Below, in pieces: positions 1-10,348 of a stretch of DNA of 64,000 nucleotides. How positions within the stretch are numbered: position 1 is the stretch's first letter; every line of letters starts with the position of its first letter. The translations under genes were made by a program, and so were the position numbers. The notes below the pieces were generated by a model. That model did not search any database. It was not told where the DNA came from and saw only the letters and a list, made by a program, of their open reading frames with translations. The stretch is from Filobasidium wieringae (lineage: Eukaryota; Basidiomycota; Tremellomycetes; Filobasidiales; Filobasidiaceae): the NCBI GenBank assembly GCA_001600055.1, contig BCIV01000003.1:5162-69161 (forward strand), written 5' to 3'.

Positions 1-60
1 ATTCTGAGAGCTGGAGAAAATACGCATCTAGACATACCTAACATGTTTGGTTTGAATGAC

Positions 61-360
61 GTCAAAAAAAACCCCACCCCCAGACCCCCCTATAATGGAA
101 AGCTGAAGAAATCTGCTTGGTGATAGGCACCACCCTGAAGTCTCTAGTGCGATATTGAAAAACAAGGTGCCAACCCCAACCCCACTTCCCCCCTATAAGG
201 TTGCAAAAACCCCCGCCCCCAGAACCTCCCTATAACCCTGGTTCTCTCGCTTGATTATTTGATTGTGTGAACTTCTTATCTTGTAATTGGAACCTTGTCA
301 CATGCCTAGATACATCCATGAAACCCCCAAAAAACCCCCGGATCCCCCTATAGCCCCTGA
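61..360. repeat. Degenerate C-rich repeat ending in CTATAA/CTATAG
   Basis: Four imperfect copies, near 64-94, 171-200, 203-236 and 319-355, share a run of A, then two or more runs of C, then CCTATAA or CCTATAG. The copies are unevenly spaced and diverged, so this is not a clean tandem array. No coding potential is visible. It could be a dispersed low-complexity or subtelomeric-type repeat, but nothing here proves a telomeric position. Confidence 0.5.
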
Positions 361-807
361 TCTAATTGGCCGTTTGGAGGGGTGCCAACTTTACAAATCT
401 TGGCGATTGCTAAATAAATCTGTGAACCGTTCAACACAAATGAAAGTTTTGCCTCAGTTTGGAAACTACTCGTTGCATTCGCAGATTGCAACTGTTGTTA
501 CAGAAAAGCTCTTGGATGGGGCCATTGCGAAGCCTCGAAGCCAACACTGAATATGAAGGTAGTCTGCCCGCCTTTCGAAGGCTGGTAATAAACCATGACA
601 CCCGACTGTAGATAAACAGATGGATAGTATATTATAAAGGTTATTACAGCGGAGTCTGTTTCCATTCGTTATATCGTGGGGCAAAAGAGTACGATCGTAA
701 GGTTCGTGACGTGAACAAGGCAACTCACTTGCTGAATAGGATCTAACATCTCGGAAACGGGAAGATGCACGAGACGAGACTCTTCCGAAGTAATTGGTTT
801 AAGAGGA
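361..807. other. Non-coding stretch downstream of the first gene
   Basis: There are only short overlapping open frames and no recognisable product. The stretch separates the C-rich repeat from the minisatellite at 808-957. I see no RNA gene or promoter here. Confidence 0.4.
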
Positions 808-957
808 GGGTTTTAGTGAGAAGGGTCGTCGAGAGAAGGGTCTCAGAGAGAAGGGTCTCAGAGAGAAGGGTCGTCGAAAGAACGGTCCTTGAGAGGTGGA
901 TCGTCGAGAGAACGGTCGTCGAGAGGTGGGTCAACAAGAGGTAGATCTTCAAGAGGA
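808..957. repeat. 15-bp minisatellite, about ten units
   Basis: About ten head-to-tail 15-bp units follow the pattern GGGTCGTCGAGAGAA. Two adjacent units (853-882) are identical and read GGGTCTCAGAGAGAA; the outer units are diverged. Units from about 858 rightwards encode, on the minus strand, the pentapeptide-repeat tail of the gene at 858-2613, and the stop codon of that gene lies inside the array. The units are a multiple of three, so copy-number changes would alter the tail without a frameshift. Confidence 0.85.
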
Positions 958-2613
958 ACAGCCACTTCTGGATATCGGGGGATATCTTTACGCCACTCAG
1001 CAAATGCGTAGAGGCGATCATCGAATCCTGTTTCTTCAGGCAGTTGCCGCACCGTTTCTTCGATCAATTCCTGTTTGCGTCTATTTGGGCGTGTTCGGCC
1101 GTGGGATGCAACCGTCTCACGAGCTGGCTGGGTTCGTTTTAGTCCTGGATTCCCTGACTTTACCTCATCGCTACGTGGTTCTTTTCGGTCTCTAGGGGGA
1201 CGGTCCCTTTCTTTCTCATCTTCGCATATCTTGTTAGGAGTATTATCATGATTCTCTTCTGGCTGTAACGGTTCTGTCGTAGGCGTGATCGCTTCCATTG
1301 TTACTCCCGTGATGGTGATAGCAAACGCTCCAGTTGGTGTGAAAGGAGTGGCAGGACCGGTAAGTTTGGCTCCTTCGACCCTAGTCCTTATCTGCATAGC
1401 CCAGTATGGCACCGCGGCGATGAACTGTATATGTACCTCGAGATGCAGCCGCTGTCTCATATTATTGGTCAGCACGCAACGGAACATCGCGAAGCCTTTC
1501 AGGGTTCTTCCCGCCTCGGAGTAATCGATCGTACAGGAATTACCATGTCGAGCAACCCATTTCGACCATTCCTCCTGCGGGATCCAGGTCGTCACCTCGG
1601 TGCCGGCGATTTGAAACGGACGGAAGCGAGTACCATGGAAAGAGCACGCAAACGGGGATCCATCGAGGGCATTTCCCATAGCAAGATGTGAGATAGTCTG
1701 CTTGACAGATTCAGCAGTGGTCTTCTTGAACTCGGCGAGTAGAGCGATCAAAGGTCTTCTGTAGAGCAGTGCGGTTGGCCGATATAGCCATATAGCGTCC
1801 ACTTCGAGATGTGTTGTCTTTCCAACTTCAGATAATTGTTCCGCTTCAGGACTGGCTTGACCTAGACTGGCGGTTAGAGCAGGAGTATCCCTATGAGCTT
1901 CCAATGATGAGCTAGAGGATGTAGACGCCTTAGACGAAGTTTTTCCCTTGCTGGTTGCGTTTGGTGCAGATTTCGTTCTAGCGAGAAATAGCTTCGTCTT
2001 TTCCTCGTGAACTACAGATTTATCGATGTCCGCTTCCTTTTCTCCTTCGATATAGCTACGAAGGTGGACTCCGGGTGAGGGGAAGATCGGTGGGCGGGTT
2101 GTCTTTCTGATCTCGTTCAAACGCTTCATCTCGATCGGCCGCTCCTTCAACTCGTTTTGCGCCAGCACAGTATAGTGTTTCTCGTGAATGACGTCGAGTA
2201 TCTGGACGATGAGACAGGTGAACAGCACCTGTGTCTCAGATTCTGACAATCGTCGGTAGTCGCCCCCAAATGGAAAAAGGTCGAAGGCATTGTCCCGTAT
2301 ATTGCTTATCTCCTTTGCCATCTCCGCAATCTCCTGAGAATTAAGACGCGAGATCCCATTAGGTCTCTCGTCGATATCGGCCTCGTGGTAGTCTATGCCA
2401 CTCTGGACTCGTCCTTCCTGATCTTTCGGGGGACCGGTCGTGTCAGAACGCTAGAGGTGACAACAAAAACGAATCAGTTATTGACTTTCAGAATAGGACC
2501 AGACGAAAACTCACTTGATTTGAGGGATGAGTAGTAGCTTGCGGATCTTCAGGTAACGCCAGGATAGTTGGCTTCGGGATGTGCGGAGAGGGGTCGGAAA
2601 GTGATGAGTCCAT
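858..2613 (-). CDS. Uncharacterised protein with possible ExK nuclease-like motif
   Basis: Two exons: 2613-2515 (33 codons, phase 0), an intron at 2514-2451 with GTGAGT donor and CTAG acceptor, then 2450-858. The product is about 563 residues. I do not recognise the family. The N-terminal part is acidic and polar, followed by a Ser/Thr/Lys-rich linker and a conserved-looking central block with Asp-Ala-Ile, then Leu-Leu-Ala-Glu-Phe-Lys-Lys. That Asp...Glu-x-Lys spacing recalls PD-(D/E)xK nuclease folds, but this is a weak inference. The C-terminal third is highly charged (KERDRPPRDRKEPR). The last 30 residues are pentapeptide repeats such as PLDDR and SLDDP, encoded by the minisatellite. The C-terminus could differ if a small intron was missed. 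Confidence 0.6.
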
Positions 2614-3160
2614 GATTGAGAAGACGTGAAGAGACCGCTCGACGTTAACTCTTCTTGGCAATGAACGCCGTTTTAGTGCTGATAGAGCGAACTCCGAGGC
2701 AAGCTGCTAGTACTGACGACTCGGTGGCGGGGTCATTGGGTCGCTCGAGTGTGATTGACATCAGAAGTCCAAAAGCAGGACCTATGTTATCGGTATCTTG
2801 CTTGTTGTTGTTGTCCGGGGGCGAAACACTGGGGTTGTGAGCGCGATGTCACGTGACTGTGACCAGCTTCGCCCTATATATCATCATGACCCTGACATCG
2901 TCATCACCCTCTCTCTTCCTCTCGACGAGTGGCACGGATGTATAGATACAATTCGTGTGATCTTCACATGACCTGATGCGCTAGTGGTCAGCGATGCGGT
3001 TGAACAAATAACCCTAATCCCTGACTCATGTGTAGTGATGTTTCACGCCTGGTCTCACACTACAACGGGGTATAAACGAATTTATGCAAAGCACCGGAAT
3101 ACCGGGTCACAACATGGCGCTCTACTATGATTGCCGTCTTACAAAGTGCTGAACGCATTT
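2614..3160. other. Intergenic region, 5' flank of the 858-2613 gene
   Basis: No gene is seen. It holds a CACGTG core (in tcacgtgact, near 2850) and a CCTATATATC stretch near 2873 that could serve as an E-box and TATA element. The right part is the 3' flank of the reductase gene, which runs toward it. Confidence 0.35.
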
Positions 3161-3937
3161 TCAAGTGGCCCACCAATTCCTTCCTAGCCACCATAACGGC
3201 GGACATATCATCGCTAGCAAGTTAGGTAGCAGGTACCTCAGTAAAGCGAGCGGATTCCCCTTAATCGGTTTCCCATGATTCGCAATCATGCCGACCCATC
3301 GTCCTGACCACTTCTCGCCCTCGTCCCCCATCTGAATCATCCCCCTAGCGAGATCCGCGTATGACAACAACTTGCTAGAAGTTTCGGTCTTGCCTGTAAG
3401 TTCGATGCCTCTTGGCTCGTCATGAACTAAGCCTCCAGCGGCAGCGATTACGAGAGGAATCCAAGGGTGGGATTGCAGTAATTCGATTGACTTTTCCAGA
3501 TCGGTATAGACATGGTAGAGGACCCAATGAGCGATATTACGAGGAAAAGTCTTGTTGACAGGTACGTTTGGATCGATACCTGCCGAGGCGAGGAAGACAA
3601 CGACAGGACAGTTGCGAGCAGTCCTCTTCGATTCCAAAGCTTTTATCAGAGCCCAAGCTGTACGTTGAGCGATCGAGCACCCAGGTTCGTTACGATTCTG
3701 AGCGACGGTAGAGAGGACGACATCGGCATCTTTAAGACAGGCCGTCAAGAGCTTGTTGTCCTCAAGATCGCCGATGAATAGAGTCACATTGGTAGCGGTA
3801 ATGAGATCCGAGTGCATCGAATAGAGGCGATCAAGCGAGCGGGCATAGATGTTGAGATGGGCGGGAGTTGGCAGGAGAGCTTTAACGATCTCTGACCCCG
3901 TTTGTCCGGTTGCGCCGAGAACAGCGTAAGTGACCAT
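3161..3937 (-). CDS. NAD(P)-binding atypical short-chain reductase (NmrA-like)
   Basis: Single exon of 258 residues. The N-terminus MVTYAVLGATGQTGSEIVKAL is a Rossmann dinucleotide-binding loop (GATGxTG) as in atypical SDR and NmrA/HSCARG-type proteins. An Asp-rich segment (FIGDLEDNKLL) ends the second strand, and DADVVLSTVAQ and VVFLASAGID are the expected later strands. There is no Tyr-x3-Lys catalytic pair of classical SDRs, so it is an atypical member. It may be an oxidoreductase or a redox-sensing regulator; the substrate is unknown. The C-terminus ends in a hydrophobic tryptophan-rich stretch (CPPLWWLGRNWW) that may touch a membrane. Length suits the family. Confidence 0.8.
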   Translation of the reverse strand: MVTYAVLGATGQTGSEIVKALLPTPAHLNIYARSLDRLYSMHSDLITATNVTLFIGDLEDNKLLTACLKDADVVLSTVAQNRNEPGCSIAQRTAWALIKALESKRTARNCPVVVFLASAGIDPNVPVNKTFPRNIAHWVLYHVYTDLEKSIELLQSHPWIPLVIAAAGGLVHDEPRGIELTGKTETSSKLLSYADLARGMIQMGDEGEKWSGRWVGMIANHGKPIKGNPLALLRYLLPNLLAMICPPLWWLGRNWWAT

Positions 3938-4836
3938 GTCGATCTAGCGGTGTATCAGTGTGCCTACAACTCAGCTGTGATGAGTGTATCACAGAGAGAT
4001 TCGGTGATCGATTAGTACTCGCCGTTACATACTTACTGTCGACCTCAAGCTTCGAGTCATCTCACATCCCGTTTTCAAAAGCGTCGTCACACAATCGGCA
4101 GAGCGGCCCGGCTGGCCATCTAGATATGTGTCAGCTGATCTTTTGTGAGATTTATGATCATGCCGCTCTCAGAGCAGTAATAGTGGTATTCGTGATCTTA
4201 GAACTAGAATGTGGCCGTGATCGCTGCCCGTTTACTTTGACCTTGACCGCTTTCATCGATGGTGGTAAGTCTACGGTCGGAGGATCACTTGCGGCGGGAC
4301 GGACTTCTGGCGTTCATCTCGACGATAACTTTTATGGCTTGTTTCCTGTGAGTACTGTACCTGTCGGCGCTGTTTCCTCAATCACTGTTACTAAACTTTT
4401 TCCGCGACGGTACTCATGAGGGCGGTGCTCATCAGGGCAGGTTGACCATGTTGACGAGGGCACGCAGGTTTCATGTCAGGTACATAACAGCAAATATCGC
4501 TTGAACTAGGCATATCGACTTCGGTCTGAATATTCTTGTCCCCAGCGAATTCGAATGCATCCTTTCCGACTACTGATGAACGATCTGACAGATAACGGAA
4601 ATCAGGTGAACAGGACATTGCCGAATGTCTCAGCAGGTGGATGTCAGACTACATGGAAAACACGTAGAGCATATAGCGAACACACGATTTTCAAGATCGA
4701 CGCATCCGATAGAGCGTCTTCATGCTGAGGACTACATTATGACGAGACAGAGTCGAGATCTCAGAGGAGGACAACGTTGGAAATCGAACCAGGAACCCAA
4801 AATATCAAACGAGCAACGGAGAAGAATAGGAGCCGA
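3938..4836. other. Intergenic region without recognised gene
   Basis: It lies between the start of the reductase gene and the 3' end of the secreted-protein gene. Several open frames of 70-150 codons overlap on both strands, but none has recognisable domains or consistent splice structure. I treat it as promoter of the reductase plus spacer. Confidence 0.35.
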
Positions 4837-5583
4837 TCAAGCGGCTCGGTACTGGGTACAACAGGTATAATCCGTCCCAGCTTTGTAGTTGTATCCACGT
4901 TGAGTGAGGGAAGTTGCGACTGGAGGAAATCAGCGTGGCGAAGCGGTAAGTATCGTACTCGGGTACGTCTCCGAGAATAGAAGAGACTCACCGGCTTGAG
5001 CATTCTGAGCACAGGTCTTGCCTCGAGTCGCTCCTTGCCATCCGTTCTGGTACGTGGGGAAGTATCCGTTGATCTTCTGAAGAGAGTAGCAGATCTGGTT
5101 CGTTTGCCAAGTATCGGCAACACAAGCTGTGATTTGCTAGATCAGCCCAAGGACTTTGTACAGACTGCGACGCAGGAACTCACTGGAACTAGCCTGGCAT
5201 CGCTGTCGACAAGCTTCACGGGAGGTGATTCCTCCGACATTAGGCGAGGTGGGATCATCGATATCCAGATTGGTGTAAACCGCCCAAGGAACGGTACCCG
5301 TAGAAGTATAACCGGAACAGTCGGAAGCAGGGAAGGGAGTCGCAGAAGTGGTGGCACGTTTGGCTTTTGGGTTTCTCTTTCGTTCAACGAGCTTGGTTCG
5401 AGTAACATGGTTAAGAGCGCGGACGGGGAGGATGGGAGTGGTAGCGGGGGTAGTGGTCGAGGTTTTCGTTTCAAGGGCGGTGACAGAGGTTGAGCGAGAT
5501 CGAGGTTGGAAACCGACTCGGGTGGAAGAGGCGGTCATGAAGAGACAGGCGAGGGTGAGGAGGAGCAGGATTCGAGCGAGCAT
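4837..5583 (-). CDS. Small cysteine-rich secreted protein, PAN/Apple-like
   Basis: Three exons: 5583-5184, 5126-4992 and 4919-4837, with introns of 57 and 72 nt (GTGAGT donors). They give 205 residues in frame. The N-terminus MLARILLLLTLACLFMTASS is a clear signal peptide. It is followed by a Thr-rich spacer with basic pairs (KRAT, VERKRNPKAKR) that could be a Kex2-type processing site. The mature part has about nine cysteines, with ASDCSGY, EACRQRCQ, NQICYSLQ, GKTCAQN and a final YTCCTQY. The EACRQRC block after an acidic segment resembles fungal Apple/PAN-like carbohydrate- or protein-binding modules. It is probably cell-wall or extracellular. Family placement is inferred from cysteine spacing only. 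Confidence 0.7.
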
Positions 5584-6507
5584 GTTTCGAGGTTTAGGAA
5601 GAGATTGGTTTGAAGAGTTGGTTATACTGCCGGGAGGTATTGAGAGACGGATTGAGATGGGTGAGAGAAAGGCCTGGATGAGATGGCGAGGTTCCGGGGA
5701 CGAAGAGAGAAGACGGACGGGGGGAGGAGGAAGGTAGAAATGCGAGTGAGCCTAGAAGAATGGGAGGAGACGAGGGTGCAGGTAGTTAGGTCTGAGTTGT
5801 CCCCGATACTAGAACCACACCGGTATACACACATATATACATGTTCACATGCCAGACCATACAAACGTTCGCTGGAAGGCCTACCGCTTTTCGCTACCAT
5901 CGGAGTCTATGAACGGCGATATAACTGTCCAAGGGAAAGACTCCAGACACCATGCTCCATGACTCCCCTTGATCGCGCTCAGCTCAAGGGGCATTTACAG
6001 TCACGTACCGACAACTTGTCATCATGAGAGGCACGAAACGCGAAGATCAACTCCTCCCTGTCTTGGTTTCAGATCGCGAGCTATTCCTCCGTCTCTCCGA
6101 ACTGACAATAATCGCTTCCGGAAGGTGCCCCACGTGAGATAGTTCTACCGAGTCTCCAGCTCGGAGAGTATTTCAGCCGAGCTTGAGACCATCCGAACCC
6201 CCGGCGATCGACTGGTCCCCTCTCTGAGACCGGGTGAGTGAGGTGGAGAGGAACGTCATGGCGAGCTATGGCTGGGGATCGCCATGCACTCAGGAACTGC
6301 ACGATCGAAGCTCATACACCGAATTGGTAGCGGTCATTGCTACCGGCGCGGACATCACGTCATCGGACTGTCCTTTTGCACGGCAGCGCGCTGAATCATC
6401 CACCTTGGTTTTTGGTGATCACTCCTATTTGAACTACGCTGAAAGCCCGTTCATCAACTTGTGATCAGCTTGGATCGAATCAGACCTCACTCTGCCGAAC
6501 TGAAAAT
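5584..6507. other. Divergent intergenic region
   Basis: This is the shared upstream region of the secreted-protein gene (minus) and FunK1 kinase A (plus). A GA-rich stretch at 5,690-5,770 is probably 5' UTR or promoter of the minus gene, and acacatatatac near 5,830 is TATA-like. No gene is supported. Confidence 0.35.
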
Positions 6508-9200
6508 ATGGTTGAAATGCTTACCTCGCAGCAGGACTCCCCGAATCCTCCGCTAATTAAATTTCAGATCGACATCGAATCGATCAGCGAAACCGCCTAT
6601 GAACAGGAGAAAATCAGAGATCTGGGCGCGAAGTCGTACAACCACTACACCGACTGTCCTCTATACGACATCAGATGGCCAGGGACTGGACAAAAGGCAT
6701 GGGAAAACTATTGCCGGAAGGATTCGAGCCCGGAGCTTGGTAAACTGGACCGCCGCATGGAAGATTACTGGGATTTCTTCAGTCCGGCTACTCGCTTTGG
6801 CCCTGGTCCGGATGGTGCTCCAGCCGACCCGGACAAGTGGAACGACCATCAGCAAATCGAGCCTTACGAATCGGAAGAGGCTGACCAAGTTCAAGCACAG
6901 CATAGGTTCAACCCAAAGTTCGTCAAGCTCACCGTCACTGATGAAGGCTCGAGATTTTCGAAAGCAGTCACCGATTTGCAGAATAAGCCGGCAGAGCTTG
7001 TCAGACTGATGAAGCTTCTCACTGGCGAGAAAACAGGAGACATAGATGAGGAAACAGGAAAAAAAGGAGAAACAGGAGAGAAAGACTCGTTCTGGTCATT
7101 GATCGTCAAGGTCCTCAACGATATCGGTGACTCCCTGTACGGAGAACACGGCCACCCGCGACTACGTGAGAGTCCTTATGGATGGTTACGTCAGGTGTAT
7201 CCCGAGGATCGTTATCGTATCTGCCCAGTCTTCGTCCTCTCGCTTGATGACGAAGAGATAACACATTGGGGTCAACTGACATTCGCTTCCGACATCAGAG
7301 AAGGAGGATACATGGATTTCATGTCGGAAAAGAAGCACTCTCGGTACAACGTAGTCCCACGGTTGTTGGGCTACCAGGTGAGTCTTTCACATTCCGACCC
7401 TAGTCGATAGATCTCAGCGATTTAACCCCACACTGCCTTTAGTTGAGCCAGAGACTTAATCGACCGCTGACAGGCCCCACTCATTGCATCACTCTTGCGG
7501 GACTAAATTTGCGTCTGTGGGCGATCGATGCAGGAGGTTACGCTTCTTCCAGATTGTGTCGCCTCGACCTGCCAGAAGACGCTGCGAAAGTCGTGGCAAT
7601 CCTCGCACTCATGTTTGCACCTGGCGCTGATGCTCAGCAGTTGAGATCGTGGGAATGGCACCCTTCACTTCCTACCCTGGAACTAGTCAGCCGGGACGAA
7701 CCAAGTGGTCCAATCCTGACGGTTCCCGTCAGTCCTTGCGAACCTACGGGTCAGTCTGAATTCACCCTTATTTCGATTTCGGGTCGATTGTTCGGCACGT
7801 GCACTACAGTCTGGACTAGGAAGGCGGGTCGCTCTTGCGGCAAGGGCGACATGTTCGATGAGTATCAGGTTTTGAAAGCGACCTGGCTAGAACCCGAAAC
7901 CGTCTGGCAGGAACACGACATATTGACCGCCTTGCATAGTTCAGCCTCGCCGGGCTCAGAGCACCTGGATCCTCTAGGGCCTCTTGTATCTTCCATAGAT
8001 CAGACCGCCATCAAGTGCTTGCATCGAAGTAACGGACTGGTCAAACAACACGTCGATACTCCCGTCCGAACGCGTCTTGCGATGCCTACGGATGAGGGAC
8101 GCACGATCCATACCGAGCTCTCAATACTATCATCCATCGGACCACTTGGTCATGGGCTGCCCAATAGACGAACCACAATGACTATCAAGCAGTTGATCCA
8201 GATCATGCGAGGCGTCTTCCAATGTCTCTGGTTCTGTGCTTCAAAAGGTATACACTATCGTGATCTCAATTTGGGCAATATCGTCTTCCTTCCTGTACCC
8301 GGATCAAAGGACGATATGACTGGATTCTTGATCGATTTTGGAAACGCTCGTCATCTGGACAAGCCACGCTCTCTCCACGGTCAACCAGCCAGTGACGACA
8401 ACTTGCCGTTGATCCAAAAGGATGATCACGTCTCGTCTACACTGAGATTTCGCAGTACGAATTTAAACCACGACTGGACTAGATACTATAATAACACTCA
8501 GGCAAGGGTCAAGAGAGAGGAAGCAAAACATCTGGAGTCCGGTACCGACAAGAATGCCTGCCATCAAAATCCGGACCCGTCCCCGTATGGTCGCGAGTGC
8601 CACCATCAACGGTTGGCAAGCTGCCTGCCTCTAATGAAAAAGGCTTGTCACCGATTTGTGGACGACCTGGAATCTACGCTCTATTGCTTCTTATGGCAGG
8701 TAAGTCTCTCCCAGCCCACAGTCGCCGTATATCGATTGATGTACGGAGTGAGCTCCACAATTACAAAGATAAAAATTGCTTTCCCGAGGAGAAGCTCTTT
8801 TCTTGATCGCTACTGCTTTGACAAATTTGAAGAGCGAAAACATAGGATCTGGGAGAGCTCGCTGGAAGATGTCAGTATCGTTCTGACTAGAAAGCCCCGG
8901 TGGAAGTGGTAAGATTGCGAAGTTGATTGTTTTTTGCAGATCACTGGGTTCTTGCAGTGTGACGACATTTATGAGGTACTCCTTGTTGACCTGGCCAACA
9001 AAATCAAGGCATGCAGGAAACAGATTGACGACCAGATAGACCAAGGCGAGCATATACCTGCGTATATGACCGCTCTCGAGAACGCTTGCTTTTACGAGTG
9101 CGATTCAGCGATCGCCGCCGTCCTCGAAGTACAATCCGCAACGGATCAACAGAGCGAAGCGAGCAAAGACAGTAAGCCCCCGGTTGCGCAAGAGGAGTGA
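6508..9200 (+). CDS. FunK1-family protein kinase A
   Basis: Four exons: 6508-7377, 7443-8699, 8769-8870 and 8940-9200. All junctions are phase 0, giving about 829 residues. The FunK1 family is a fungal-specific eukaryotic-like kinase group expanded in mushrooms and some Tremellomycetes. The catalytic loop reads GIHYRDLNLGNI and the metal-binding motif reads FLIDFGNAR, so the HRD-like Asp, the Asn and the DFG Asp are all present. Before them lies the long N-terminal FunK1 region (ITLAGLNLRLWAIDAGG; EYQVLKATWLEPE, where Lys is the likely VAIK lysine). The tail after SDD/LESTLYCFLW follows the usual family pattern. Substrates are unknown. Kinase B at 30231-33143 shares this architecture and similar 3' intron positions. 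Confidence 0.88.
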
Positions 9201-9597
9201 TAGCTTGGCGGATGCATGGCATAGATGTCGAAGACTGCATACGTCGCATCTGGTACATGACACGAGGTAAGGTCTGGAAGCCAACAGTAAGAGTGGCATA
9301 AATCAGGTAGGTCAGCTGGGTGTAGAGTAGCTCGCTGGCTGTGTACAACGTGGTGTCAAGATATGCATTTTATCGTTATGTATCTCTTGATTTCTGTGTG
9401 ATCTTGTCCGGAACCGAAGCACAATCCCCGGTTTGACCCGAACCAACCAAGCACGATGACCAAGCACCACGGACGATCACCGAGCGAGCCTTGCGCCAAT
9501 CGATAAGCTTCCAGGTCAGATATAGAGCTTTTTGATTGACATTTCCTATCCTCTAGCACCTCAGACTACCTCTCTAACACATCTAACAATCATCACG
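9201..9597. other. Short intergenic spacer
   Basis: It separates the FunK1 A stop from the SRPBCC gene start. No coding or RNA signal was recognised. The CT-rich stretch just before 9598 is probably the promoter and 5' UTR of the next gene. Confidence 0.35.
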
Positions 9598-10189
9598 ATG
9601 CCCACTGTTTATACTGAAATTGAGATCGCTGCCTCGCCGGAGAAAGTCAGAGAAACTGCAAGTCGGACCAAATCACTCGCAATCAGAATCTGACTCGCCC
9701 ATTCTTTCTTGCCGGGTAGTTCCTTGCCTTTGAAAATTACTCTGCCTGGTCTAAAACCTGGTTCCAGCATATCAAAGTCACTAAAGGCAACCCCCAGGAT
9801 ATCAAACCGAACGATGAACTTTCCGTCGCTATCCCAAGTGCGACTTTCAAGCCTGTCGTCCTGGTAAGTCATCGTCCTTTGAAAGCACGTGCTCTTTAAT
9901 TCTGATTCGAACATACTCGTGCCATTGTATCAAATAGAAGAACGATCCCACCGAATTCATCTGGCGTGGTTCAATCCCTTACATCTTCAGCGGTGATCAT
10001 TCCTTCACCTTCCAGCCTTCCATCGTCTCTCCCGGAGGAACCACCTTTATCCATAAAGAAGTCTTTACCGGGTTGCTCGCTTTCGTCACAAGCTTGATGG
10101 GAGACGGGACGAACAAGGGCTTTGAGGGATTCAATCAGGAGCTCAAATCTAGGGTCGAGGCAGGGAATGAACGAACGATCAGAATTTAG
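9598..10189 (+). CDS. SRPBCC/START-like domain protein
   Basis: Three exons: 9598-9657, 9720-9863 and 9938-10189, all phase 0, giving 151 residues. The first intron (9658-9719) is read as a GC-AG intron with GCAAGT donor. This joins SPEKVRET to FLAFENYSAW and restores the typical opening of polyketide-cyclase-like/START proteins, where a helix follows the first strand (IEIAASPEKV). Later blocks fit the same fold: a beta segment ending in FIWRGSIP, GDHSFTFQP, TTFIHKEVFTG, and a long C-terminal helix (GFEGFNQELKSRVE). Such proteins bind hydrophobic ligands in a cavity; the ligand here is unknown. Read without the GC intron, the frame stops after 31 codons. Confidence 0.8.
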
Positions 10190-10348
10190 GGCGGAAGGGC
10201 TGTTAGGGCTACTAGTCACTTGACTGTCTCTCCGCTATTACGTCCTGGATTCTCATTATGTATGGTCTCATTCCGGTTTTTGGGTTTTGAGGGAACAATT
10301 ACAATGCTTGTGTAAATTGTCCTCCTCTCTGTCGACTATGCTATCTCC

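Noticed and set aside
3958..4419. 153-codon plus-strand open frame in the spacer
   Set aside because: No domain, no consistent splice pattern, and it lies in the expected promoter of the reductase gene.
4760..4830. Possible tRNA-like B-box (aaatcgaacc)
   Set aside because: No matching A-box or acceptor-stem pairing within 90 bp; it overlaps the end of the secreted-protein gene.
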